Shown: positions 1 through 11,635, counted from the stretch's first letter. The stretch: DNA of 64,000 nucleotides from Isoetes taiwanensis (GCA_021234155.1 JAJEKV010000078.1:4313225-4377224); one strand, 5' to 3'. Notes: a model not told the origin generated them from the letters alone. A program made the numbers and translations.

Positions 1-499
1 ATTTTTCATTGTGGGTGAATAGACCATCTATGTAGTAATTGTATAAGGGAGATATTTGAGCATGTAGACCACCAATATGATTTCTCTAATGTAGGAACTC
101 CTATGACACCGATAGCAAGGGGGGGTATTTTAAAAGCTATGACTTTTTGCATTCTGTAGTCGACAACGGTTCTAACTCTTGTTTTACTATGGCCGGTTGC
201 AAAAATGACTTTCCCCACCTAGGAGTACATGTTCTATATTAGAAGATCATAATATGGTCGGTAAATTTGTATTCTTATATGCTCATTATGACTCAAGTAA
301 CAGATGAGTCTAAAATGCGTAGGAGTATAATTCAATGTTGCTATCTGTTGCTATCTGTTTCTTTCACTTTAGTTATTGGATCCCAGTCAATGGAAGGTTG
401 CTTGAGATAAGCAAAATTCATATATATACATACATATATATACAAGTGGTTCTACTATGAGGGACTGCACAAATTCGACCGGAAGCCAATGCAGAGTCA
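1..499. other. Non-coding AT-rich spacer
   Basis: No coding signal is convincing here. The stretch is AT-rich and includes a short TA/CA-type microsatellite at about 420-445. Nothing else is recognisable. Confidence 0.6.
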
Positions 500-1390
500 T
501 TCAATGAAGATTCTATAAGCATTTCCCTAGATTCTTTATGTTTCTATGAAGATTTCCCTAGATTCTCAAAGATTTTATGAAGATTCCCTTATATCTCCTA
601 TGTTCACAAAGATTCTTTTTAGATTCTTCTAGATTTCCAAAGATTATGCCAAGATTCTTCAAGATTCTATGTAGATTCTCCCAGATTCTCCAAGATTTTA
701 TGAAGATTCCTCTAAATTTCCTTATATTTCCCTAGATTCAGAGAAGTTCTCTTGATATTTCCCAAGATTCCTCAAGATTCCCTCTAGATTCCCTAAGATT
801 TTATGTAGTTCTATTGAATTCTCCAAGATTTGATGAAGATTCTCCTAGATTCCTTTAGATTATAGGAAAATTCTCCAAGATTCTATCATGATTTCACTAG
901 ATTCTCAAAGCCTTTAGAAAGATTCCCTTAGATTCCCAAAGATTCTCTTAAGATTCATCTAGATTCTCTAAGATCCTATGAAGATTCCCTTAGACTTTAC
1001 ATGATTCCATCAAGATTCCTCTAGATTCTTAAAGGCCTTGGATTCCCTTAATTTCCCAAAGATTCTCTCGTGATTCCTATAGGTTCCCTTTGATTTTCCA
1101 AAGGTTCTCTTGAGATTCCCTTTGATTCCCAAAGATTCTCTTGATATTCCCATAGATTCTATAAAGATTACTCTAGATTCTCCAAGATTCCATCAAGATT
1201 CCTCTAGATTCTCTATGTATTTATGAAGATTCCTTTAGATCCCCTCAGATTCCTATGGATTCCCTTTAGATTCCCTAAGATTCTCTTGGAATTCCTCTAG
1301 ATTCTCTAAGACCTCTGACGATTCCCCAGATTCCTATAAATTACTATGAATTTCGTAAAATTCTAATATTCCAAAAGATTCTTAGTGTTC
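500..1390. repeat. Degenerate AGATTC minisatellite
   Basis: About 890 bp are built from variants of a roughly 10-12 bp unit with the core AGATTC, for example CCTAGATTC, AAGATTCC and TGAAGATTC. The spacing varies and the copies have drifted, so this is an old array. There is no open frame of note. It is not the plant telomere repeat TTTAGGG, although some units contain CCCTAGA. Confidence 0.85.
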
Positions 1391-1980
1391 GATCACGTTG
1401 GCTACAACTGCGACGAAATAGTGTCAAAGTACCACTCATTGGAAAGCTCTCGACGAGAGGAATCCAATGGCGTGGGTCCCACCTTCATCCGACCCCTCTA
1501 CCGCAAGCTACGTGCCTTTGAAGGCGATTAAACAAAAGGAAGCTTCCTAGAAAGTCTAATCATAAATATTTTGCCACCTCATCACTTTTTTTATTAATGA
1601 GGGTGACAACTTTTTATTAATGAGGGTGACACCTCACCTCCTTTTAAAAAAAATCAATTTAATATTAAAAAGTTAATGGCTAGGATTTATGCTCACCTTT
1701 TGATCTAACGGTTAAGATCTGCTACACCAAAGTCACTTTAAGGGACCTTCCTTGCACCTTCCTTACAAAAAATCAAGGGCTAGGATTTATCCTCTCCCTT
1801 TGATCCAACGGTCCGGGGATGTGGTGCATGCCCCCATGCATGACCCATGCATGCCCATAAGGAATGGATGGCCCTGATGCTGCCACCTCACTGGCCCCAC
1901 CTTAAACGGACGGCATACGGGCATGTATGAATCAAACACATTATATAGAAAAGTTTCATGATATACCTTTATATATACAA
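1391..1980. other. Spacer with small internal duplications
   Basis: A 22-bp unit with the core TTATTAATGAGGGTGACA is duplicated at about 1588-1632. A longer unit, GGCTAGGATTTAT followed by a TTTGATCYAACGGT block, occurs at about 1677-1715 and again at 1779-1813. Such phrases are common in plant MITEs, but no clear terminal inverted repeats were found. A run of overlapping ATGCATG/CCATGCAT palindromes lies near 1830-1860. Confidence 0.5.
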
Positions 1981-2045
1981 GAAATTTATCGCGGCGGCCA
2001 AGGCCGCCGCGAACATTTCTCTTCCCAACTGGCTCACTTCTTGGT
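1960..2045 (-). repeat. Dispersed palindromic element, copy A (longest core)
   Basis: The core at 1981-2019 is 39 bp: GAAATTTATCGC, then a GC-only inverted repeat (GGCGGCC/GGCCGCC), then GCGAACATTTC. Read on the minus strand it matches two other sites, at 20721-20753 and 52407-52427, in the flanks and the outer core but with a different central GC stem. Minus-strand flanks GTGAGCCAG upstream and TTCTTGTA downstream are also shared. The nature of the element is unknown; a foldback element or transposon footprint is possible. Confidence 0.7.
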
Positions 2046-2462
2046 TTGACGATATGTGTGGACATTTGAAATTTGTTCTAATTTAAGCCACATTGTAAAA
2101 GATGGTATTGAAATTAATTAGATAAATTTAAATTAATGTTTGCTATGTTAAGCTATTGTCGGCATGATTAATGTTTTCTAAGCTTAGTCCTGGATGTCTG
2201 TAATAAGTAGCAAATAGCAAATAGCGGCCGATGCTCTCAAAACTTCTCTATAGTGACTTGATCTCCAAATTGAAGCTATGAAAGATATAGTCCCCATTCA
2301 ATTATTCAATTGAGAGCCAACGTTTTGAGATGTAGCCATAATTATGATCACAAGTGATAATAAAAAAAATGTCAACGATTATCAATTCTTTCCTCCATTT
2401 TCAGGTTTTTGCATAATTGTTGCACATTGAAAAGCCACGAAGAAAGGAGCTTGATTTCCATT
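2046..2462. other. Non-coding spacer
   Basis: AT-rich sequence with a small GCAAATAGC duplication at about 2209-2224. No gene or repeat family was recognised. Confidence 0.5.
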
Positions 2463-2700
2463 TTTTGCTTGAAACAGGGGAGGAAGGGCAGCACTGATGG
2501 CAAGGTCGGCGATGGCGAGCCATGCTCCAACGCTGCATTCGCTGGTGGTAATCCGATTCAATCTCAATGGGAGCGGAAAGAGGCAAAGATTTAAGGATTT
2601 GAAGGCTAGAGTGGCCCTCGCCAGAGCCGCAGCTCTGGGCCATACCGATGCCATCTGTGAACTGGACCATTGCTTGCAAGACGGCTATTCTAGGCTATTC
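2463..2700 (+). pseudogene. F-box/MYND-finger protein, internal fragment
   Basis: The plus frame from 2497 to about 2690 reads like the Sel1/TPR-like middle part of the plant F-box plus MYND zinc-finger proteins (At1g67340/At5g50450 type). The segment ASHAPTLHSLVVIRFN is followed by KDLKARVALARAAALGH and ELDHCLQDGY, in the order and spacing known for that family. The F-box and the C-terminal MYND finger are not present. A triplicated CTAGGCTATT unit follows at about 2687-2715 and ends the similarity, and the phrase GTGAACTGGACCATTG is duplicated. The start ATG is internal, so this is a broken fragment. The assignment comes from remembered family sequence and was not searched. Confidence 0.6.
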
Positions 2701-3355
2701 TAGGCTATTCTTGTGAACTGGACCATTGTTTCTAGGCCCATTCAAGCCCGAAGCTATTCTGCAACCGTTCCAGGGTTATTCAAGCTCAAAGAGAACACTG
2801 CTGCTCAGTTAAACAGATTGGCTCCGAATTCAAGGCCTGCTCAGAAAGCAAGGAATAATTCTGCAGCGAGAAATGATAGATTCGTGCCGGATTCTGAAGA
2901 GTAAATCAATCAAGAGGAAGCAATTTCGTAGAATGAAGCAGGAAACATGCATGAAATTGAAGAGCAGACTGAAGAACTGAGGGCAGCATATTATGCGCAT
3001 GAGAGAAATTTCTGATGGAATGGTTCGATCGAAATGCTCATCCTTTGCCGGCCAGATTGAGGCTGTGTTCACATTCGCAGTGCGGAAGGCCCGAGACCAG
3101 AAAATAAATTCAGACGTCATCCACCGCCATAGCTAGACACGTTACCAGAATCTGACGGAGAGGAGTGTCCAGACAAAAACGTGGCAATAAAGGAGAGAAA
3201 TAGATTGCGGCCCAGAAACTTTTTAAGGGGACAAAAAAGAAAAAAGGAAAATTACAATATCAATTACATAGGTAGAGATAACTGATAGAGGAAGGATAGA
3301 TCAGATATTAATGACAAGAGGTCCCGTGCATATTATTAGCCATTACTAACACAAA
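2701..3355 (+). other. Possible continuation of the F-box/MYND fragment and spacer
   Basis: The frame at 2713-2904 encodes 63 residues rich in Arg, Asn and Ala (for example NSRPAQKARNNSA). It could be decayed coding sequence, but no family was recognised. After 2905 the frame breaks repeatedly. Little more can be said. Confidence 0.3.
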
Positions 3356-6082
3356 GGTCTTGGTGCATAGGTCGTTGTGCTTGGGTCCGTTGTGCCCTAC
3401 CCCCCCCCAAAAAAGAGCATTTTCTTGTTTGTGTTGTCTTTTACGTTGGTTGCCTTGGATGTGCTTGAGTTTGGAGTCTAGAGTCAGTCTTTGTTTTGCT
3501 TCGTTGCTTTCTTGGTTGTCCGGTTCTTGCATGGGTCGTGTTAGGTTATTTGCATGGTATTTTTGGTTGGTTTTGATTTTTTGCTTGTTTGGTTTGATTG
3601 TCTTTGCTTGGATATATGATGCTTTCTTTGTCTAGGAGTTTTTTCCTGCGTTGGGTTTTGTCCTTTATGTCGATCTTTAGGTAGTTCTCATATTGTTGTT
3701 TCTCTTTTAATGGTATGCACTTTCTTTATTCTTTCTTGCAGCTTTTTGGGTTGGTCGATTTATGGTGTCCATCCTCATTGTCTCTATTTTTTCATATCTA
3801 GATTAACCATCTTACGTGTCCAATCTTTTTTTGGCTTTCTTACTTGCGTGTATTTGTATATGTATAAATGATGGGTTATTGCTCATTTTTGCAGAGTCGT
3901 CTGGTTCTTTTCTTGGGTCGGTGTGCATTTAGCTTTGTATAATTATCGTGGTTGTATGTTTCCTTGGGTGGCGTCCTAGTGATAGTTTCTCTCTTTGGTG
4001 GTCTATTTTACGTCCTTTTGCTCTCTCTTTCGGATTTGAAGGTTTGAGACCCCGTCTTGTTTTGTAAGTTACGTAGTGGGTAAAAGTAAGGTTGTTAGAT
4101 GTTGGTTTTATCAGGTTCCCTTGGGCCAGTTGGTGTTTAGATTAGTCTAATTGTCAGAGTTGATGGTTTTTCCTTTGGTGGCCTGACCATGTATGGTTCC
4201 CTCCTTTTTGCAAATGTTGGTTTTTAGTTGCAGGGTTCTTGGGTGGAAAAGATTCGAGCTATGGTTCGGTTGGGGATGGCATCTCGAGTAGATGCTGATA
4301 AGAATCATTTTTGACTTGGCGACTAGAGGGGTCAATGTCGGACTGGCTTCTTGGTATTTTTCCTCGTCTTGTCATTATGAAGGGGTGGTGCCATCTCTAG
4401 TCGACATTTGATGGGGATCGTTGTCAACTCTTTGTCCACATAGTTCTACAAGGGACTAACTACTTTATATGTTGCTTTTTACGCCAAGTCTGTTTTGCAT
4501 TTAGTTGCTTCATTGCATTTTGGGCAATTCCTCACTATATCCTGTATTTAATCAACACATGCCGGTTGCCCCCTTTTGTTGACATTTTGGCACTTGACCT
4601 AAGGACTTTAGCACGAGTTGTCGGGCGAGTCAGGTATTTCCAGTATCTTGTATATAACCTTCTCCATTTGGATATTCTGGCATTTTTTCTACTCATGAAC
4701 TTTTCCTTAGCTGCATTCGTCATCAGTTGGTGATTCATGTTAGTTCATGCCATGTTGCTTTTGGTTATTCTCGACACTTTCAAATCTCGTAGACATGGTT
4801 GTGGTCCATAACGTCTCTATTTTCTACCGCAATTAGTCCTTTTAATGCGCTTTGCTTCCATACTTAGATGTGGTCCTTTTTTGCTGAGGATCTCAGGTTT
4901 CCCTGTCGTTGGTCTATTGGTGCCATTTGTGGTGGTTGCTTACATTTGGTCATTTTGCAGGAGTTTTACAATTGGTGGTATTTGCTAGAATCATTTGGCT
5001 CGTGTATACATGGCTTTTGCCAGTGCCATATCTCAGTTTACATTTTGTATGGGTTGAGCTATTGCATTCTTGCTGCATTGGTGCTTGTGACATTTAGTTG
5101 CAAATCTTCTTTTATATTCCTTTAGGTGGCTAGTTCCATGTACTTGTGATGACCACCTAGCCATGTGCCCCTTCAATTCTTTTGGTTCATTGGTTTCTTT
5201 CCACTGCCTTTACTCGTTCCCTTTACTACATGACGTCCATTATTCCCTTTTGTCGACTTTTGTTCCAGTTGTCTCGTTGAGCTCTTATGGTGTCCCTTGA
5301 GTCCTAGCTCTTGCAGTCCGAGTTGTGCTTGAGTTGCTTCCATACGTCGTTACGCTGCTCTGCTTGTCCGAGTTGTCCTGAGTTGTCCCATCTGTCTGAT
5401 TGCTCTTAACATTCTTGTCTCATGATTTCTCAGCAGTAGTTTGTTCACTTGCACATGCATGATTGTTCATCTCACTCGTGCTTTTTCCCGGATCTTTTCA
5501 GTTGTAGTTTGTTCAATTGCCCAATTTATTTCTCTGCCTTTCCATTTCAGAGCAGTTTTCTAGTGCCTCTTTTCTTTATCCCATTTCTCCATCCATTTCA
5601 CTTGTTTTGCTTCCTTTTTTTGCTCTAAGATTCTTGAGCTTTGTTTCTAGGTGTATGTATAGGTAGATAAATGCATGCTTGTTTCTCATATGTTCTCAAT
5701 TGTTCTTTTGGATGCCCTTATGAGGGCCCATACTCTTCTTTTTATCATTGATTCTTAGTTTCTCGTGAATGCCTTCGAGGGCTTTATTTGCATTTGTGGC
5801 CTTAGCTCCTTTGTCCCAATTTGCTCTGCTCCTCTATTCCTAATCCCTTATTCCATCCATTTCATTATAATCTCGCATTCTTTTCTTTTTTCATTTTGCA
5901 TTTTGTCCCTTTCCTCTTTGTTTGTTCATTTTATCTCTTGAAACGTCTTTGCTCTTCTATTGTCTTGACTCCCTCCTTTGCCCGCCTCTTGACTCCTCTT
6001 AGTGCTTTTTGCCCTGGTGGTGTCCATTCATTATGTTGTTTTACTATGTTGACCCCAGTTGTTTCATCCACCTTGCTTAGCC
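3356..6082. other. Long T-rich, C-poor degenerate repeat region
   Basis: The plus strand is strikingly T-rich (TTTG/TTGT words) for 2.7 kb and has only short chance frames. Its 3' part is related to 9.7-10.2 kb, which suggests an old dispersed element. No reverse transcriptase, integrase or transposase motif could be read in any frame. Confidence 0.5.
5640..6080 (+). repeat. Dispersed T-rich repeat, copy 1
   Basis: The segment matches 9770-10200 in the same orientation. Shared anchors are GATGCCCTTATGAGGGC, the phrase TTATCATNGATTCTT, a TTTGAGGGC/TTCGAGGGC block and the CATCTTTGCTCTNCTATTG stretch. Divergence is moderate, with small indels. The element type is unknown. Confidence 0.7.
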
Positions 6083-6260
6083 TTTTTGGGTTGCCCCTAG
6101 GGGGGCAAACCCTCGTTTATATGGGTATGTGGGCATATTCAAGTATATACTGGCATATACCTAGCATATGCTGATGACTGCTAAAAACTGGCTGCTGCCT
6201 ATAAATGGTCGGTCATCCAGCCCCATTATCAGCCTGCTACACAAACGCTATCCGCCGGAC
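6083..6260 (+). repeat. Dispersed 'CCTAGGGG' repeat, copy 1
   Basis: It begins with GGGTTGCCCCTAGGGGGGCA, a partly palindromic motif, then a CATATTC..AGTATAT..GGCATATACC block and GACTGCTAAAAAC. The same order is found, inverted, at 27640-27815 and 44395-44575, and a shorter related block lies at 9405-9470. Similarity spans about 180 bp. It is probably one end of a non-autonomous mobile element whose other end is not identified. Confidence 0.75.
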
Positions 6261-8820
6261 TTGGCTATGGCTTCTTTATTTTGCTAGTTTGCGGGCAGGG
6301 AGGCGGCATCATCCTTGTGTTTATCTGGGCAGAGGCCCAGAGTTGAGTTGGCAACCCATTCAAGAAGCTGGAGGCGATTCTCTTTTTGTGTTGGCAACCT
6401 CTGTTACAAAGGCAAGGCCGATTTTGCAGGCTTCGTGGTATTCAATTCAGGATTCTGCTCCATTATGGTTCTTTCAACAGTCAATTATTAGCAGAATCAC
6501 GATTCTTTCCCGGTGACATCATCTTTGCTATGGCAGGAGTAGAGCATTCTTCGTATTGGAAATGGTTCCTCGGAGGAGGCTTCGCAACAATTTGCAGGCT
6601 TATAGGCGGAGTGAAACAGGAGGAGATAATGGGAATGGTAACGGGCCATGGAAACCTTGTGATTAATATGGCTATGGCGGGAGTACTCGCTTACCTAACT
6701 TTCACGGGAAAGCTCGCTTGGATATTGGATGCTATTGTTTCTATTTGGGTGAGTTTTTGAATATTCTTTTCTTTTCCGTTGAATGCTAACATTCATTTGG
6801 TCGATATGCTTTTTTTTGTCGCATTCTCGATTGCATGTATCTTTAATCTGCGTTCTTTTCTTTCGGAACATACATGCCTACGGGTTGTGATTGGAAACTG
6901 GAAACTTTTTTGGTTTATCACAAACAGGATTGAGTGGTTAGGGAGCTCGTCAGGTGCTTGAAGAAGCTCAGTACATATGTTTTAGAGTTTAACTGGATGA
7001 TGCATTAAAGGTATAGCTCCTTGCCATCTTTAAACTGACTTGTTAACTGCCTGCAGCTATTTCTGGTGCTTTTACCATTTGTCGGACTAGTTGCATACCT
7101 CTGACTAGTTGCATACCTCTGGTTTGCATGGCGAGATATTGTTAAATGAAGTTTTAATGGTTATGAGCAAATGCTACTCAAAGATGAGAGTTCTGACATG
7201 GTTACAATGGTTACTATTCCTAATGCATGTTCCAGCCTGAAGGATCTACTAAAAAGCAAAATTGTACATGGGCAAATTCTGCATCGTAAGTGAGACTAAA
7301 TATTGCTCAATTAATATTGCTTTGTGGTTTTCAATTTAGCAATATTTTTTTAAAATTTTCCGACCTTAAGTTTTCTATCATTATGTTGTCTATGCTCATC
7401 TGTATTTGAATTGTAGAAACCTTTCTCCAAGGTTGGGGACCTGAAATTGTGTTTGATTCATTACGATATAAGCAGTCAGTCTAAGGTATGGTTAAGCTAT
7501 AGTTGTATGTTTTCCAAGATACATGTATTAACATAAACAAATGGGACAGCAGAGGTGGTTTTTGTCAAAAAAAAAAAGTGAAGTTGTTGCTACTGTTAAA
7601 TGATACAACAATGTCCAGTTGGATGGAAAGCCAATGTAGAGATGGTTTAACCTACCAATGTAAGCAATCGATCAGGTATTGCAAAAGGCCCGATGTCGCA
7701 CCAAAGTAAGGCTCTTTAACATCTGTCCATTTTTTGTATTTCGTTTTGAATAAAGCTCTTGCAGTTCAACACCAGGACGAGGTGATTGCAGAGGTGGATG
7801 TTTTGGAAAAGGGCCTGGGAGTGTGAAAGGGAAAGGAAGAATCAGTAGAGGATTTGGATGCTGAATTAACTACCTACCATGCGCAGGCGATGGATGTCAA
7901 TTAAGTCTGTAACTGGCAACATGGCCAATCCATAGAATGGCTTTTAACATAACAATCAAACATGGGAATTGGCGTTCCATCTGGATTTGTGTATTGTTAT
8001 ATTGTACCAAGTACATGGCTACGAACTCACATGTTTCAACAATCTACAGGTGTATTTCAGCAACGGTGGAATTTGATTTTTTCTAAGCTTTTCTCTCGGA
8101 TATTAGGTCAGCGGCCAAGGCTCTTTGTTGTGAAAGGCATATAGTTAACTACGTTGATTGGCATTGCAAAGCTTATGTGGAGAAGATTTCATATGTCTGA
8201 AGCATATATCGATCTGTATTTGCATAATTACTGTTTAGGGTTAGCAGATTGAAGGAAGGTATTTGTGCTTTTATCTTTGAACAAATCTTGGGCTTCATGA
8301 TCCAAGACAAATCTGCTAGCTACCTCTTATGATAAAAGCTTGGCCAGAATTAATGTAGTGTCTTTTTAGTGCTTGCACTTTTGTTTTGGCAAATCAAATC
8401 ATGCTTGCACATTTGGTATAACGTTATATCATTGCAACACTATGCCACAATGCATTTTCTTTCAAATTGGCAATAGAAACCATGCTGCAAGAGTTAAGTG
8501 CAACAATTAAGTGCACTATTGAACATACTGGAAATCGTCGTTCATTTATTGCCCCTAAAGTTTCTAACTGTGGTGCACCTGATATAGGCAATATGGAGGT
8601 GGGTTGAGGAATTGGTTCCTTGATCTCAATATGGCTGCATGTTTGTTAGTAGGTAGTCCGTTTCTCTGAGGGGGCACGTAGAAATAGTATTTGAAAATGT
8701 TTGTGTATGTGCATTCAATATAATATAGGAAGAAGGGCGTGGTTACGAAATACCACATGCAAGTGAAGTTTTGAAGATAATGTTAATATTGGTGGACTAT
8801 GCTAATTTCTAATTGGCAAT
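6261..8820 (+). other. Low-confidence coding remnants upstream of the acyl-CoA dehydrogenase piece
   Basis: One plus frame at 6386-6760 (124 codons) ends in a hydrophobic stretch, and shorter frames occur at 6779, 7503 and 7962. None is recognised. The stretch could hold decayed upstream exons of the acyl-CoA dehydrogenase fragment that follows, but no matching motif was seen. A 20-bp tandem duplication (GACTAGTTGCATACCTCT) lies at about 7085-7122. Confidence 0.3.
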
Positions 8821-8821
8821 A

Positions 8822-9285
8822 GGGGAGGCTTAAGTTGGATCCCCATGATGCAAAAGTTGCAAGAGGATTTCTGCCTATGGCAAAGGTAGTATTTGTCTCA
8901 ACACTCATTGAATCAGTAAGTTAACTAGAATAAGTATATGTTAATTACTTTTTTGTTAATTGCAAGTAGTTGCGCCCCATGGATGCGGCTATCCAAGTGC
9001 ATGGAGCTGCAAGAGTAAGTTATAATTTTGAACTTGTTCATATATGTGCGGCACCTAGGACCTTGCGTGCATGGAGCTGCAAGAGTAAGTTATAATTTTG
9101 AACTTGCTCATATATGGGCGGCACCTAGGACCTTGCGTCTTGCAGATGGGCCAGATGAAGTCCATGTGGTAGATATAGTTAATGCCATTTCCACTGCCAG
9201 GAAAACAAGAACTACATCGCATGCCACAAAAAGTTTAAACTTCATCTTATGCCAAAAGTTTCAACTGGCTTGGCTGCTCTTTTAA
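8822..9285 (+). pseudogene. ACAD10/11 (IBR3)-like acyl-CoA dehydrogenase, C-terminal exons
   Basis: The last part of a peroxisomal-type acyl-CoA dehydrogenase of the ACAD10/ACAD11 family (IBR3 in Arabidopsis, linked to indole-3-butyrate beta-oxidation) can be read. An exon ending AKVARGFLPMAK at about 8886 is followed by a GT donor. After an acceptor near 8969 come MDAAIQVHGAARVSYN, then LAHIWAAPRTLR and LADGPDEVH, in the family order (usual forms AMQVHGAAG and LRLADGPDEVH). A 70-bp segment is repeated in tandem (8997-9066 and 9067-9136). Because 70 is not a multiple of three, this shifts the frame and duplicates the VHGAARVSYN to APRTLR segment. The FAD-binding middle and the N-terminal phosphotransferase-like domain were not found. 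It is broken and presumably not functional. Confidence 0.7.
8997..9136 (+). repeat. 70-bp tandem duplication
   Basis: Two copies, 8997-9066 and 9067-9136, differ at only a few positions (for example TTCATATATGTGCGG versus CTCATATATGGGCGG). The duplication lies inside the acyl-CoA dehydrogenase exon and breaks its frame. Confidence 0.95.
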
Positions 9286-9404
9286 CTGCTACCTTTTTTT
9301 AGCTCCATCCATCCATCCATCCTGGAGACTGAGAGTTGATTGGCTTTGAGGTATAGCTTTCCTTGTGGTTTTACAGATACTATGCCAGCTATATTATATT
9401 TACC

Positions 9405-9475
9405 CTCATCCATGTGGGTTTGTGGCATATTCCAAGTATATGTCAGTATATGCTCAAAAACATGACTTTGAAGTG
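9405..9475 (+). repeat. Partial 'CCTAGGGG'-family repeat
   Basis: The block CATGTGGGTTTGTGGCATAT, followed by AAGTATATGTCAGTATATGC, resembles the middle part of the repeats at 6.1, 27.7 and 44.5 kb. The CCCCTAGGGG motif itself is absent; a GGAGGGCAACCCTCC palindrome lies shortly after, at 9506-9520. Confidence 0.5.
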
Positions 9476-9739
9476 TGATTTAAGCCATTTCACTCTCGGG
9501 TCACGGAGGGCAACCCTCCGTGCGCAGCACCTTGTTTATTCTTGTTGGTTTCAGTGACCGGTTTACCCTCGTCAACCAAACTTGCAAGTTGTTTACCGAG
9601 TTGTTCTCTTAACTCTGCTTCTTCCGACGATGTCATATAATGCCCATCTTTCTCCATCTTTCTCTTACCATAATGGGTTCTTTGGTCCAGCCCTCTAGAT
9701 TGTTCTTGAGTCTCATGGTCCCTGTCGTTGTTTCTACGT

Positions 9740-11160
9740 TGAAAATTCGCTTGGATCGGTTATGCATGTGGGTATACATTCATAAATTTTAGTCCTTGCT
9801 ATTTATTGTTGTTGCTCTGTTTGTTCTTTTACTCCAATATTCTCATATGTTCTCAGTGGTTCTCATGGATGCCCTTATGAGGGCCTATACTCGCTCTTTA
9901 TCATAGATTCTTGGTGTCTCATTAGTGCCTTTGAGGGCCTTTTATTTATTTCCATTTTTGTGTCCTCGGCCATTTTGTCTCGTTTGCTTTGTTTCTCTAT
10001 TCTCGATCCTTTTTTCTATCCATTCATTCTGGTCTCCTGTTTGTCTTTTTTCACCCTATGTTTGTTCCTTTCCTCTTGTTGCCATTTTATCCCTTGAGAT
10101 ACATCTTTGCTCTGCTATTGTCTTGATTCCCTCCTTTGTCTGCCCCTCGATTTAATGTAGGTCTTTTTGCCTTGTTGGTCCAGTCGTCATGCCTTTTCTG
10201 TGTTGACCTCTTACAAACTAAAGGAGTTGTTTGTTGTTCCCTTCTTCCCGCGACATTCTCCCTTTTGGCCTGCTTTAAATTTCAAAATGCTGTTGCATCT
10301 TTGCAGATTCGTGCATGTTGTAGTGGTTCGTGTGGTCCGTTGTCTTGCATTCTTAAATGGTATTTGTTCTTGTTTCAAGTTGCACTCGGTTTTCTTCATC
10401 CATTCCTTTTCTTGGCATTGATCCCATCCTCGCTGCCTCTGGGGCATCGTCTACCGGTGTTCTCAATTGCATGATTGTTCTGTCACCGTATGAAACCTTT
10501 TTTGTTCTTGTGTCTCAGGGTCCCTTTCATCTTGTTCCCGTAGGTTATGTTGTTTCTATTTTTTGATGTTTTGAACTGGTTATGCATGTAGTGTATATGT
10601 TTAGGTTTTAGTCCTTGTTTGTTGTCGTGTTTTGTCATTATAGTATTCACTGTAGTTCACTGCTGATACGCTAATTCTTGAATTTTAGTTCCAGGTGCTC
10701 TTTGTTAGCTTGTTGACTATGTCCGGTCTTGATGTCTTCTCTTTTTATGCTTTCCATGGTGCATAGTTTTGGTCTTTCTTATTATGGGGTTTGCATTGTC
10801 TTCATGAAAGTTCGCTTGAGTCTATTCTGCATGAATAATATAAGTTAGGTATGTTTGTTCTTACGTCCATAGCGTCTTGTCGTTAGGTATTCTCTGTAGT
10901 TTGTTGGTACGTTGGTTCTACAATTTGATTTCATGTGCTGTGGTGGTGGCCATAGATCTTGTTTGTGTTCGATTTTCCTGCCTTCTTCGCCTTATGCAGT
11001 CCAGTTGCCTCAGGGTTTCTTGAGCCCCTTCCCCTCGAATTGCAGTGGCATCCCACCTCATCTCATGACCGTTACACTTTCCTAGCAGTGTGGCTTACAA
11101 TCTCTCGTGGTCTCAATCTATGATGGGGTTTGAGGGAGGTTCCTCTTTGTGTCGGATGTT
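9740..11160 (+). repeat. Dispersed T-rich repeat, copy 2, with diverged tandem subunits
   Basis: 9770-10200 matches 5640-6080 in direct orientation. Farther on, blocks with the order GGTTATGCATG..TTTTAGTCCTTG recur near 9755, 10575 and, more diverged, 10815, and a TTCTCTGTAGTTTGTTG-like block recurs near 10645 and 10890. The unit therefore seems internally repetitive. Frames such as 10136-10474 are biased-composition chance frames, and no protein family was recognised. Confidence 0.55.
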
Positions 11161-11178
11161 GATATTTGTGCATAAGGA

Positions 11179-11241
11179 CCTTTCCCTAGAATGCAATGGT
11201 TCTCTTCTTATATAGAAGAGAACCATCATTCTAGGGAAAGG
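11179..11241. repeat. Near-perfect 28-bp stem hairpin
   Basis: The left arm 11179-11208 (CCTTTCCCTAGAATG...) and right arm 11214-11241 are reverse complements except for a 2-nt bulge, with a 5-nt TATAT loop. The loop is short for a microRNA precursor. A recent foldback duplication or small palindromic insertion is as likely. Confidence 0.85.
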
Positions 11242-11635
11242 GACGCCAAGCGCCCGACTCCGCTTTTGGATCAAGCTTTCTTTGGCACAAGCTGCTATAG
11301 CCTTGAGGCTTTCTTTGGCCTTTGGGGGGGGACTTAATAATAGCTCACATAAGAGTCTAATTCATAGGCTCTTAGATGTCACCTACATTTACAGCAGAAT
11401 ACCCAATGGTTTAGGTAGAGCAAACTAACATGGTTGCATACATATTGACAAGCATACATACAATAGGTTGCTAAATTGAGGAATTAAAAACTGAGAGACA
11501 TACATAGGATTATTAAGATTATAGGCCATTGGTAGCTGCAAATGATCTAATATTGTTAGCAAATTGCTTTTCCTACTGATACAACAAGAAGTGAAGGCTA
11601 AGCTTTGCAAAGACATTATGGCACAATGGGGTAAC
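11242..11635. other. Non-coding spacer
   Basis: AT-rich sequence with no recognisable gene or repeat. Confidence 0.5.

Noticed and set aside
1787-2065. 92-codon minus frame around the palindromic element
   Set aside because: It has no protein family features, and the frame is explained by the GC-rich palindrome; the peptide match among the three copies is reported as a property of the repeat.
6386-6760. Membrane transporter gene from a hydrophobic frame
   Set aside because: The hydrophobic stretch matched no transporter motif that I could name, and the frame has no support on either side.
10136-10474. 112-codon plus frame, hydrophobic and Cys-rich
   Set aside because: It lies within a T-rich repeat and its composition follows the base bias; overlapping frames on both strands look alike.
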